DNA of 32,805 bases, from positions 1-32,805 of the forward strand of contig JAGLED010000044.1 of NCBI GenBank assembly GCA_023145215.1. Reading direction: 5' to 3'. A model generated the notes under the pieces. It was not told the DNA's origin. It searched no databases and saw nothing but the letters and a program-made list of their open reading frames with translations. Source of the stretch: Rhodospirillales bacterium. Its GTDB lineage: Bacteria > Pseudomonadota > Alphaproteobacteria > Rhodospirillales > Casp-alpha2. A program made the position numbers and the translations under genes. Shown here one piece after another: positions 1-7,517 of this stretch (position 1 is its first letter; each line of letters opens with the position of its first letter).

Positions 1-1632
1 CTGTGGATGCTGCAAACCCGCAACGGCAAGCGCACCGCGCGCGCCGCGCTCAAGATCGCCTGCGACATGGTCGACGAGGGCCTGATTTCCCAGGCCGACG
101 CGGTCAAACGGGTCGACCCGATGCAACTCGATCAGTTGCTTCACCCGATGCTGGATCCCGACGCGGAAAAGCACGTCGTCGGGCGCGGTCTGCCCGCATC
201 GCCGGGTGCGGCGACGGGTGCGGTCGTGTTCACCGCCGAGGACGCGGAAACGTGGAAGGCGGATGGCAGGTCGGTGATCCTGGTCAGGACCGAGACGTCG
301 CCCGAAGACATCGGCGGCATGCACGCGGCGGAAGGGATTCTGACGACGCGGGGCGGGATGACGTCGCACGCCGCCGTGGTCGCGCGCGGCATGGGCCGAC
401 CCTGCGTGTCGGGGGCCGGCGATCTTCGGGTCGACGCGATTTCGAAAACGTTGTCGTGCCCGGACAAGACGTACAAGGAAGGTGACGTCATCACGCTGGA
501 CGGCACCACCGGCCAGATCATGGACGGTGCGGTCGACATGATCCTGCCGGAACTGACCGGCGACTTCGGCAAGCTGATGGAGTGGGTCGACACCTTTCGC
601 ACCATGGGTGTGCGCGCCAACGCGGAAACGCCTCTGGATGCCGAGACCGCCCGCAAGTTCGGCGCCGAGGGGATCGGCCTTTCCAGAACCGAGCACATGT
701 TCTTCGATCCCGAGCGCATCGTGCACATGCGCGAGTTGATCATGTCGTCGACCGAGGAACAGCGCCGCAAGGCGGTCGAAAAGCTGCTGCCCTACCAGCG
801 CGAGGATTTCGAGACCCTGTTCCGGATCATGGAGGGACGGCCGATCACGATCCGGCTGCTGGACCCGCCGCTGAACGAGTTCCTGCCGCATTCGGAAGAA
901 GAGCTGAAGGACGTCGCCAAGGCGGCCAACGTGACGCTCAAGGACATCAAGATCCGCAAAAATCAGCTCGATGAAGCCAACCCGATGCTGGGCCATCGCG
1001 GCTGCCGCCTGGGGATCACCTATCCGGAAGTCTATGAGATGCAGGCCCGGGCGATTTTCGAGGCCGCGGTCAATGTCCAGAAAGACGGCGTTGCGGCGGT
1101 CCCCGAAGTGATGATCCCGCTGGTCGGCATGAAATCCGAACTGGATATGATGGCCGACCTGGTCAACAAAACCGCCGAAGCGGTCAAGAAAGAGACGGGC
1201 GCCGACTTCCACTACATGGTTGGCACCATGATCGAACTGCCGCGCGCCTGCCTGATGGCCGAAGAGATCGCCGAGACGGCGGAATTCTTCTCGTTCGGCA
1301 CCAACGACCTGACGCAGACCACGTTCGGGTTCTCGCGCGACGACGCGGCGCCGTTCCTGGATGTCTATCACCGCAAGGGCGTGATGGAGAGCGATCCCTT
1401 CATGACCATCGACACCGAAGGTGTCGGCGAACTGGTGAAGATCGGCATCGAGCGCGGTAAGAAAGCGCGCCCCGATATCAAACTGGGTATCTGTGGGGAG
1501 CACGGCGGCGATCCGGCGTCGGTGCATTTCTGCCATCAGATCGGACTGACGTATGTGTCGTGCTCGCCGTACCGGGTGCCGATCGCACGTCTTGCGGCGG
1601 CGCAGGCGGCGCTGGCCGAGAAAGACGGATGA
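1..1632 (+). CDS. ppdK: Pyruvate, phosphate dikinase, C-terminal part (cut by window start)
   Basis: This enzyme interconverts pyruvate + ATP + Pi and phosphoenolpyruvate + AMP + PPi in the cytoplasm. The frame is open from base 1, so the gene starts outside the window; 543 codons are present. The phospho-carrier motif GGMTSHAAVVARGMGRPCVS places the catalytic His at codon 123. The PEP/pyruvate barrel follows, ending in GICGEHGGDP with the catalytic Cys at codon 498. The His-Cys spacing of 375 residues matches the well-studied clostridial enzyme (H455/C831, from memory). About 330 N-terminal residues, the nucleotide-binding domain, should therefore lie upstream. FGTNDLTQTTFGFSRDD is the usual substrate-site strand. 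PEP synthase and PTS enzyme I share the barrel, but the His motif and overall layout fit PPDK. Confidence 0.97.
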   Translation: MWMLQTRNGKRTARAALKIACDMVDEGLISQADAVKRVDPMQLDQLLHPMLDPDAEKHVVGRGLPASPGAATGAVVFTAEDAETWKADGRSVILVRTETSPEDIGGMHAAEGILTTRGGMTSHAAVVARGMGRPCVSGAGDLRVDAISKTLSCPDKTYKEGDVITLDGTTGQIMDGAVDMILPELTGDFGKLMEWVDTFRTMGVRANAETPLDAETARKFGAEGIGLSRTEHMFFDPERIVHMRELIMSSTEEQRRKAVEKLLPYQREDFETLFRIMEGRPITIRLLDPPLNEFLPHSEEELKDVAKAANVTLKDIKIRKNQLDEANPMLGHRGCRLGITYPEVYEMQARAIFEAAVNVQKDGVAAVPEVMIPLVGMKSELDMMADLVNKTAEAVKKETGADFHYMVGTMIELPRACLMAEEIAETAEFFSFGTNDLTQTTFGFSRDDAAPFLDVYHRKGVMESDPFMTIDTEGVGELVKIGIERGKKARPDIKLGICGEHGGDPASVHFCHQIGLTYVSCSPYRVPIARLAAAQAALAEKDG

Positions 1633-1647
1633 CGTAAACATTTAGGT

Positions 1648-1713
1648 CGTCATTCCGGCGCAAGCCGGAATCCAGAATGCCGAAGACTGGACCCCTGCCT
1701 GCGCCGGGGTGAC
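1648..1713. repeat. Imperfect palindromic intergenic repeat
   Basis: The left arm (1648-1674) and the reverse complement of the right arm (1687-1713) agree at 20 or more of 27 positions, with a 12-base spacer. Each arm starts GTCA and ends TCCAG. It fills most of the gap between ppdK and the HIT gene. This is a common alphaproteobacterial type of dispersed palindrome. As RNA it would form a long hairpin at the 3' end of the ppdK message. Confidence 0.8.
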
Positions 1714-1748
1714 AATGGTTTCGAAGGAAACGACAGGAAACCTGAGCG

Positions 1749-2183
1749 ATGTCCGAACATCTGAACGACGACTGCATCTTCTGCAAGATCATCCGGGGCG
1801 AGATCCCGAGCTTTAAGATCTGGGAAGACGACAGGACCTATGCCTTCATGGACATCAACCCGGTGGCGACCGGCCACGCGCTGATCGTGCCAAAGTTCCA
1901 CACGCCCAATATCTATGAAGCCCCCGAGGAATGGTTGGGCCCGACGCTCGGTTCCGTCAGCCGGGTCGCGCGCGCGGTTCGCGATGAGGTGAAACCCGAC
2001 GGCATGAACATTCTGCAGGCCAACGACAAGGGCGCGGCGCAGTCGGTGTTTCACATCCATTTCCACGTCATCCCGCGCAACCTGGGCGACGGACTGACGA
2101 TGAACTGGGACATGGTGCCGGGCGATATGGACGAGATCGGCAAGCTGGCGGAAAACATCGCCAGGCGCACGTCCGATATATAG
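1749..2183 (+). CDS. HIT family nucleotide hydrolase/transferase
   Basis: A 144-residue histidine-triad protein of the Hint/PKCI branch, which hydrolyses AMP-linked substrates such as adenosine phosphoramidates. The triad HIHFHVIPR is at residues 102-110 (H102, H104, H106). An N-terminal Cys pair (C9, C12 in CIFCKI) is the zinc-binding type seen in Hint-like proteins. Length is normal for the family. The ATG follows a purine-rich stretch after the palindrome. It lies on the same strand as ppdK, 116 bases on, so co-transcription is possible but interrupted by the repeat. The physiological substrate cannot be read from sequence. Confidence 0.93.
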   Translation: MSEHLNDDCIFCKIIRGEIPSFKIWEDDRTYAFMDINPVATGHALIVPKFHTPNIYEAPEEWLGPTLGSVSRVARAVRDEVKPDGMNILQANDKGAAQSVFHIHFHVIPRNLGDGLTMNWDMVPGDMDEIGKLAENIARRTSDI

Positions 2184-2283
2184 CCGGTTATTTATATCAG
2201 CGTTTTCTAATTAATGCCGGCTTGTCATCTTCAAGTCAGGCTAGGCGCGCATACTTCGATCCCAGTACAGATCGGAGAAGCCG

Positions 2284-2778
2284 ATGAACGTCTTTCAAAA
2301 TCGCGAAGAGAAGAAAATCAACGTGTTGTTCGTTTGTGCGGACAATGCACGTCACTCGCTGATAGCAGAAGCGCTACTCAGGAGCCATCGCGTGCCCGGT
2401 GTGCGCGCCTTCAGTGCCGGTATCGACCCGGCCGATCGGGCGGACTCGTTCGCGCTGTCGGCGCTGACGCTGGCCGGCCTCGGCAACGAGGGCTTGTGGC
2501 CCAAGCACTGGGACGGGTTCGCGAATCCAAAAATCGGCATGTTCGACGTCGTCGTGATGATCGGGGACGACGCGGCCAACGCCCTGCCACGCACGTTCTC
2601 AGGCGCGCCGGAATACATCGTGTGGAAATTCAAGGGAACCGAAGAACTCCGGTTTCACCGTGGCGTCTGGCGCGACATTCAGGTGCTGAGACCGCATGTC
2701 GAGGCGCTGGCCGATGACCTGCGCGGGACGCTGCGTTACGGCGAGGTCCCGTTCCCGACCGCGAACGCCGCCGAGTAA
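2284..2778 (+). CDS. Low-molecular-weight phosphatase/ArsC-fold protein with altered P-loop
   Basis: A 164-residue protein that aligns by eye with LMW protein-tyrosine phosphatases and thioredoxin-type arsenate reductases. It has a first strand NVLFVC, a loop CADNARHS at about residues 20-27, a helix LIAEALL, and FSAGI as the second strand. Families with this fold need C-x5-R; here the seventh loop position is His and the Arg is one place early. The C-terminal PDP-type loop carrying the general acid is also not recognisable; VWKFKG stands where that region should be. Catalysis is therefore doubtful, and a binding or regulatory role is possible. The start is supported by GGAG seven bases before the ATG. 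No arsenic-resistance gene is nearby. Confidence 0.75.
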   Translation: MNVFQNREEKKINVLFVCADNARHSLIAEALLRSHRVPGVRAFSAGIDPADRADSFALSALTLAGLGNEGLWPKHWDGFANPKIGMFDVVVMIGDDAANALPRTFSGAPEYIVWKFKGTEELRFHRGVWRDIQVLRPHVEALADDLRGTLRYGEVPFPTANAAE

Positions 2779-2848
2779 TTTTTCCCGCATGTCATGCGCC
2801 GGGGCGGATCGTGATGCGCCAGCCTCGGCACGAGGAGATACCCAAATG

Positions 2849-2888
2849 CCTCATCCTGAGGCGCGGTAAATCCGCGTCTCGAATGGTG
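2849..2888. repeat. Hairpin-forming repeat fragment between convergent genes
   Basis: The segment begins CCTCATCCTGAGG and contains a 9-base stem, 2858-2866 with 2872-2880, with one G-T pair and a 5-base loop. The wording resembles a dispersed repeat known from many alphaproteobacterial genomes. It sits where the phosphatase-like gene and the methyltransferase gene converge, so it may end transcripts from both sides, although no T-run follows. Confidence 0.6.
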
Positions 2889-2895
2889 CCGCCCG

Positions 2896-3546
2896 CTATC
2901 GCCTGACAAAGAACGTGGCGTCCGGCATCGGGCGTTCGTCGAACATTTCGACGTCTTCGGACAGATGCTTGCGGCAGAACCTGAGGACCTTTTCAGGATC
3001 CACGTAATAAAGCCCCTCGAACTGCTCGTCCTCGTCGGCGCGCAGCATGTTGAACGCGAGCGCCTTTCCCGTCTTGTGCCAGAGTTGGCGCAGGCTCGCT
3101 TCCACATACTCCCACCAGGCGTCGTCATCGGCGCTGCCGTGCAGGTTGTAGGTGCCGGACGCGAAGCTGTAGTCCGCGTGCCTGGTCGCCCACATCTTCC
3201 GATAAAAGATCGCGCGCGGATCGGTGATGCGGTCTCGGCAGGCGGCGATCATCGGTTGCGAGATGTCGTAGCCGTAATAGAAGCTGCCCCCCATGACCGG
3301 GAAGTCGGCGAGATAGTCGAAGAACGCCCCGTACCCGCAGCCGAAGTCGTTGACGGTGATCCCGCCCTTCGCCATGTCTTCGGCCTCGAAGATGTCGGCG
3401 AGGCGTTCGAAACGGCGGCGTTGCCATACTTCGCCTTTCCAGAACACGCCCTTGGCGTTGGCGCCGCACTGATCGAGACGGCGGCCGTAGATCCGGGCGA
3501 CCGGGGCCAGCAGTTTCGGTGCGCGTCTGAGAATCTGGATGATCAC
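2896..3546 (-). CDS. Class I SAM-dependent methyltransferase
   Basis: A 216-residue protein with a Rossmann methyltransferase core. Motif I NDFGCGYGAFFDYLA is at about residues 66-80, and an acidic residue ends the next strand in YGYDIS (D94), which should bind the ribose of S-adenosylmethionine. Later motifs are weaker. The substrate is unknown. The first ATG gives a basic N-terminus, MIIQILRRAPKLL, before the conserved GVFWKGEVWQRRRFERL stretch. It lies 202 bases downstream of ygfZ on the same strand, separated by two repeat elements, so joint transcription is uncertain. Confidence 0.85.
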   Translation of the reverse strand: MIIQILRRAPKLLAPVARIYGRRLDQCGANAKGVFWKGEVWQRRRFERLADIFEAEDMAKGGITVNDFGCGYGAFFDYLADFPVMGGSFYYGYDISQPMIAACRDRITDPRAIFYRKMWATRHADYSFASGTYNLHGSADDDAWWEYVEASLRQLWHKTGKALAFNMLRADEDEQFEGLYYVDPEKVLRFCRKHLSEDVEMFDERPMPDATFFVRR

Positions 3547-3600
3547 CCGGCAAGGCTAGCCGGTGGGACGATTTCTGCCAATCGGTTGTTTGACGTATGC

Positions 3601-3623
3601 GTCATCCCCGCGAGAGCGGGGAC
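3601..3623. repeat. Short perfect hairpin (GTCATCCCCGC type)
   Basis: CCCCGC at 3606-3611 pairs perfectly with GCGGGG at 3616-3621 around a GAGA tetraloop. The flanking GTCAT...GGAC wording matches the outer part of the dispersed palindrome at 1648-1713, so this looks like a shorter relative. It lies downstream of ygfZ on the minus strand and could shape the end of that message. Confidence 0.6.
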
Positions 3624-3637
3624 AGGGGGTGAAGTCT

Positions 3638-3710
3638 AACCACAGAGACACAGAGACGCAGAGGAACGTACATTCCGCAGCATCTCTGTGTCCTCGGTGC
3701 CTCTGTGGTT
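3638..3710. repeat. CACAGAGAC-type inverted repeat
   Basis: The left arm AACCACAGAGACACAGAGAC (3638-3657) continues to about 3664. It is complementary to the right arm ending CTCTGTGGTT at 3710, with a few mismatches and one one-base shift. The arms are about 27 bases with about 16 bases between. The repeat also has internal 8-base periodicity (ACAGAGAC). This element occurs in many unrelated bacteria and often gives rise to false short proteins. Confidence 0.75.
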
Positions 3711-3748
3711 TACATTTTTCTACGAAACCGCTGCGCGGCAAAAAAGGC

Positions 3749-4630
3749 TCAAGCTTCCGCGTCGTCACTTTCGGGGAGCTGCATCCAGTCCGGGACGGCG
3801 GGGAAGACCGTGGCATTGCCGGCGCTCATCTCCGGACCGCCGAGCGCTTTCAGCCGCAGCATGGCGATGGCGCGGTCGTCCATGACGGAGCGGATTTCGC
3901 CGATGACCTTGCCGTCCTGCATGACGTCACTGCCGGCTTCGACACCCGGCCTGGACAGCGTCACCGGGAACAGGCGCTTTTTGACCAGCCCGCGGTACTT
4001 GGTCCGCGCGGTCAGTTCCTGGCCCATGTAGCAGCCCTTTTTCCAGTCGACGCCGGATAGTTCGTCGAAACCGCTCTCCAATAGAATCGATTTCTCTTTT
4101 TCCAGATCGAGCGGTGCTTCGGGCAAACCCAGCGAAATTCTGTGTTTCTGGTAATCGTCTTCCGAGCCGTTGTCGCCGCCGAGCGCGGTCGCGTCCATGT
4201 CCGCCGGTGCAATGACGCGCACCCCCGCTTGCGGAAGCCGCGGGTCGGCGAAAAGGATGGCGCCGTCCTCGGTCTTCGTTTGTGCACCCTCGTCGAGGAC
4301 ATCGGCCGCATCGTCGCCGATCAAAGCATAAACGGCGTAATTCGCCGTCACGTCCGCCAGCGTCGCCTTGGAACGCAGCTTGAACATGGTCAATTTCTTG
4401 ATCAACGCATCGGCGTCGCCTTTGACGCCGTCCAGCAGAAGATCGCCATTGTCGGCGACGATGAAGAAATCGAACTGATATTTGCCCTGCGGCGTCAGCA
4501 GGGCGGCGTAGATGGCGTTGGAGCCGTCCGCTTTTTCGATATCGTTGGATATCAGCCCCTGCATAAAGGTTCGGCTGTCTTCGCCGGAAATTCGGACGAT
4601 GCAGCGGTCGCTTAGTTGAATACGTTTCAT
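3749..4630 (-). CDS. ygfZ: Folate-binding protein YgfZ (GcvT-fold, Fe-S cluster biogenesis)
   Basis: A 293-residue protein of the GcvT-like folate-binding fold that helps repair or assemble certain Fe-S enzymes. The family signature KGCYMGQE is at residues 198-205, with C200 as the conserved Cys and TKYRG following. The N-terminal part (ISGEDSRTFMQGLISNDI) is typical. I chose the ATG at 4628-4630 because AGAGGAGC lies just upstream. An in-frame ATG 24 codons earlier lacks such a site and adds a Pro-rich tail foreign to the family. It is divergent from the glycan operon. Confidence 0.93.
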   Translation of the reverse strand: MKRIQLSDRCIVRISGEDSRTFMQGLISNDIEKADGSNAIYAALLTPQGKYQFDFFIVADNGDLLLDGVKGDADALIKKLTMFKLRSKATLADVTANYAVYALIGDDAADVLDEGAQTKTEDGAILFADPRLPQAGVRVIAPADMDATALGGDNGSEDDYQKHRISLGLPEAPLDLEKEKSILLESGFDELSGVDWKKGCYMGQELTARTKYRGLVKKRLFPVTLSRPGVEAGSDVMQDGKVIGEIRSVMDDRAIAMLRLKALGGPEMSAGNATVFPAVPDWMQLPESDDAEA

Positions 4631-4714
4631 GGCGCTCCTCTCGGACCCTGGCGTATAAGATGGGGGCACGCGCCCCGCCGTTGCAAGGGCTGGGGTTTGC
4701 ATCGGCGCCGGGCG

Positions 4715-4726
4715 CCCTTATAAGGG
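4715..4726. promoter_or_regulatory. 12-bp perfect palindrome in a divergent promoter region
   Basis: CCCTTATAAGGG is self-complementary over all 12 bases. It lies between divergent ygfZ and the glycan operon, 25 bases before the operon's first ATG. The TTATAA centre could act as a -10 element or as part of a protein-binding site. No clear -35 element was found, so the role is open. Confidence 0.35.
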
Positions 4727-4750
4727 GGCGGAACAAGGGGTTAAGGGCGT

Positions 4751-5713
4751 ATGCGCGCTTTATTCGTCACATCCACTCGGGTCGGGGACGCGATTCTCTC
4801 CACCGGCGTGCTGTCCAGGATCCTGGAGGATAATCCGGGACTCAAGGTCACGCTCGCGTGTGGACCGGCGGCGGCGTCGCTGTTCGAGGCGATGCCCGGG
4901 CTGGAGCGGATCATCGTGCTCGACAAGATGCTGGGCTCGCTGCACTGGCTGTACTTGTGGGCGCAGACCGTGGGCACGCGCTGGGACATTCTGGTCGACC
5001 TTAGGAACGCGCCGGTGACCTATCTATTGGGTGCTAGAAAGCGCTACCGGCTGATCCGGAGCCGTGACGGCGGACACCGCATTCGCACGTTGTCGAGAGT
5101 GATCGGCGCCGAGAACGATCCCCCGGCACCAAGATTGTGGGTCGACGATGCGAGGAGCAAAACGGCGGCACGGTTGATCCCCGACGGCGGGCCGGTGCTG
5201 GCCATCGGGCCGACCGCCAACTGGCGCGGCAAGCAATGGCGCAGCCATTCGTTCGCCGAACTGATCCGGCGGCTGACGGCGCCCACCGGCATCCTGCCGG
5301 GTGCACGGGTTGCGATCTTCGGGCGTGACGACGAGCGGCCGATGGCCTTGCCGGTGATCGAATCGGTCCCCGAAGACAGATTGATTGATCTGGTCGGGCA
5401 CATCGACCTTCTGACGGTGTACGCGTGCCTTGGGCGTGCGTCGCTGTATATCGGCAACGATTCGGGGCTGATGCATCTGGCGGCGGCCAGCGGTATCCCC
5501 ACGTTGGGCCTGTTCGGGCCGTCCCCGGCGGAACAATACGCGCCCTGGGGCAATTTCTGCGATCACGTGCAGGCGGCCAAGGGGTTCGACGAGATTTTCC
5601 CCGACGACTTCGATCACCGGAACACCGACACCTTGATGGACAGCCTTTCCGTCGATCAGGCCGAGGATGCAGCGAACGCCTTGTGGGCCAGAGCCCGGGA
5701 CGCCGTGGTGTGA
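4751..5713 (+). CDS. Glycosyltransferase family 9 (LPS heptosyltransferase type)
   Basis: A 320-residue GT-B enzyme of the ADP-heptose:LPS heptosyltransferase family, acting at the cytoplasmic face of the inner membrane. The N-terminal strand MRALFVTSTRVGDAILSTGV has the family's R-x-G-D-hh-L/ST arrangement. The sugar-nucleotide side shows GPTANWRGKQW near residue 153 and IGNDSGLMHLAAASGIPTLG near residues 234-253, the classic GT9 signature. It is the first gene of a run of five. Its stop overlaps the next gene's GTG start (GTGA), implying coupled translation. The exact sugar (heptose or another) is not decidable. Confidence 0.92.
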   Translation: MRALFVTSTRVGDAILSTGVLSRILEDNPGLKVTLACGPAAASLFEAMPGLERIIVLDKMLGSLHWLYLWAQTVGTRWDILVDLRNAPVTYLLGARKRYRLIRSRDGGHRIRTLSRVIGAENDPPAPRLWVDDARSKTAARLIPDGGPVLAIGPTANWRGKQWRSHSFAELIRRLTAPTGILPGARVAIFGRDDERPMALPVIESVPEDRLIDLVGHIDLLTVYACLGRASLYIGNDSGLMHLAAASGIPTLGLFGPSPAEQYAPWGNFCDHVQAAKGFDEIFPDDFDHRNTDTLMDSLSVDQAEDAANALWARARDAVV

Positions 5714-6477
5714 GCGACCGGATCGATCTTTCCGCGGTGATCAGCGTGCACAACGAGGAACACCAGCTTCGCGACTGTCTGGCGACACTTGAATTCGCCG
5801 ATGAAATCGTGGTGTTGCTGGATAAATGCACCGACGGCTCGAAAGAGATCGCAAAGGCGTTCACGGATCGTATCGTCGAAGGGAACTGGACGATCGAGGG
5901 GGAGCGCCGCAACGCCGGGATCGACGCGTGCGGCGGCCGCTGGATATTCGAAATCGACGCGGATGAACGTGTCCCCGACGCGTTGGCCAAGGAAATCCGC
6001 ACCGTGATCGAGACGACCGATGACGACTGGCATGAAATCCTGGTCGACAATTACGTAGGTCAACGGCTGGTACGCCATGGTTGGGGCGCATCGTTCGGCA
6101 AAGCGGCGTATCCGGGCCTGTTCAGGAAGGGCGTCAAACGCTGGGGTATGCAGCGCGTGCACCCGTCGCTCACATGGTCGGGCAAGAAAGGCCGGATGCT
6201 CGAAAACCGTCTCGTGCATCATGTGGACCGGGATATCTCCGACATGATCAAGCGGCTCGACAGCTATTCGACGGCGCGGGCGAAGGATTTGCTCGACAGT
6301 GGTGATATCGGCTCGATGGCAAACAACGTCCGGCGTTTCTTCTCGCGGTTCTTCAAGTGCTTCGTGTCGCGCAAGGGATACAAGGAAGGCGGCCTGGGGC
6401 TTCTGATCGCGATCTGCGCCGGGCTGTTTCCGCTCATCTCGTATATCAAGGCCGCAGAGAAGCGGAAGGGGTCTTAA
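5710..6477 (+). CDS. Glycosyltransferase family 2 (WaaE/KdtX-like)
   Basis: A 255-residue GT-A glycosyltransferase. The start is a GTG at 5710 that overlaps the preceding stop in GTGA; no closer ATG precedes the conserved first strand LSAVISVHNEE (residues 7-17). The DxD-type metal and nucleotide motif is EIDADERV, with D83 and D85. FADEIVVLLDKCTDGS is the usual donor-site segment of WaaE-like enzymes, which add sugars to the LPS inner core. The C-terminus (about residues 225-250) is hydrophobic, with GLLIAICAGLFPLISYI, suggesting membrane association. Acceptor and donor are unknown. Confidence 0.9.
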   Translation: MSDRIDLSAVISVHNEEHQLRDCLATLEFADEIVVLLDKCTDGSKEIAKAFTDRIVEGNWTIEGERRNAGIDACGGRWIFEIDADERVPDALAKEIRTVIETTDDDWHEILVDNYVGQRLVRHGWGASFGKAAYPGLFRKGVKRWGMQRVHPSLTWSGKKGRMLENRLVHHVDRDISDMIKRLDSYSTARAKDLLDSGDIGSMANNVRRFFSRFFKCFVSRKGYKEGGLGLLIAICAGLFPLISYIKAAEKRKGS

Positions 6478-6480
6478 GCG

Positions 6481-7512
6481 ATGGCCGTCATCATCCTTGC
6501 CGACGACGGGATCAGCTTCGACGGGCAGACCCCGGAAAAGGGCCCGCTCGGCGGCGCCGAAAGCTCGGTCATCCAATTGGTCGAGATTCTGGCGGCGCGT
6601 GGCCACGACGTCACCGTCTACAACAAGTGCGCGGCACCGCTGGATTACAAAGGCGTCAAATGGCGCAAGATTTCGGACGGCGTGCCGGATACGGCGGACC
6701 TTTATATCGCCAACCGGGGCGACAAGCTGCTGAAGCTGTGCGAGCGCGCGAAACGCACCGTGTTCTGGACCCACAATCCCTGCGGCTACATGTTGAAAAT
6801 GCGCTATTTGTGGCAGTTCTGGCGCCGGAAGCCGGTGATTGTGTTCATCGGTGATTATCACGCCGATACGCTGCCGGGCTGGGTCCCCGAAGGCGGGCGC
6901 CGGACCATTCCTTACGGTCTGCCGGATCTTTTCTGTGAGGCCGAGCCGGCCTCGAATGTGCCTGGCCCCAGGGCGATCTTCACGTCGAACCCTTTGAGGG
7001 GCCTGGACTGGTTGTTGGACCGGTGGGCGAACGAGATCGAACCCGGGGTGCCGGGCGCCGAACTGCATATCTTTTCTGGCGCCGCGACGTACGGGGCGGC
7101 GGGGGCGCGCAAGGGCGATGCCATGGGTGTTGTTCTCGACAAGGCCCGGGCCCTCGAAGGTCAGGGGGTGCGGTTGCGCGAACCGGTCGGCAAGGCGGCG
7201 CTGATCGACGAGTTACGGTTGGCGCGGGTGATGCTCTACAAGGGCGATATCAACGAAACCTTCTGCCTCGCCATCGCCGAAGCCCAGTGCCTGGGCGTGC
7301 CGTGCGTGGTGCAGCCTATCGGCTCGATGGTCGAACGCGTGCGCGATCGGGAAACCGGCTTTATTGCCCCCGACGACGCGTCCTTCGCCCTTGCCGCGAG
7401 GCGGTTGCTCACGGATGATGCGCTTTGGCGTACGCAGCATGACCGCGCGCTTGCGGTTCAGCGTTCCTGGCGCTGGCCGGACGCCGCCGCCGCATTCGAG
7501 GAGTTGATCTAA
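6481..7512 (+). CDS. Glycosyltransferase family 4-type (GT-B)
   Basis: A 343-residue GT-B glycosyltransferase. The N-terminal glycine-rich acceptor loop is GPLGGAESS (residues 21-29). The C-terminal nucleotide-sugar domain carries the E-x7-E motif at E259 and E267 within NETFCLAIAEAQCLGVPCVV, followed by GSMVERVRDRETGFI. The ATG is three bases after the GT2 stop, and GGAAGGGG inside that gene's end serves as its ribosome site. It is the third gene in the glycan operon. The linkage formed cannot be inferred. Confidence 0.9.
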   Translation: MAVIILADDGISFDGQTPEKGPLGGAESSVIQLVEILAARGHDVTVYNKCAAPLDYKGVKWRKISDGVPDTADLYIANRGDKLLKLCERAKRTVFWTHNPCGYMLKMRYLWQFWRRKPVIVFIGDYHADTLPGWVPEGGRRTIPYGLPDLFCEAEPASNVPGPRAIFTSNPLRGLDWLLDRWANEIEPGVPGAELHIFSGAATYGAAGARKGDAMGVVLDKARALEGQGVRLREPVGKAALIDELRLARVMLYKGDINETFCLAIAEAQCLGVPCVVQPIGSMVERVRDRETGFIAPDDASFALAARRLLTDDALWRTQHDRALAVQRSWRWPDAAAAFEELI

Positions 7513-7517
7513 GTCCC

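Noticed and set aside
1478..1792. 104-codon minus-strand frame
   Set aside because: Translates the intergenic palindrome plus the antisense end of ppdK; includes HPGAGRGPVF, typical of repeat-derived false proteins.
3556..3816. Short minus-strand protein containing LCVSVSLWL
   Set aside because: This is the translation of the CACAGAGAC repeat, a well-known source of false gene calls.
5656..7068. 470-codon minus-strand frame
   Set aside because: Antisense to the GT2 and GT4 genes; no recognisable motif and biased composition.
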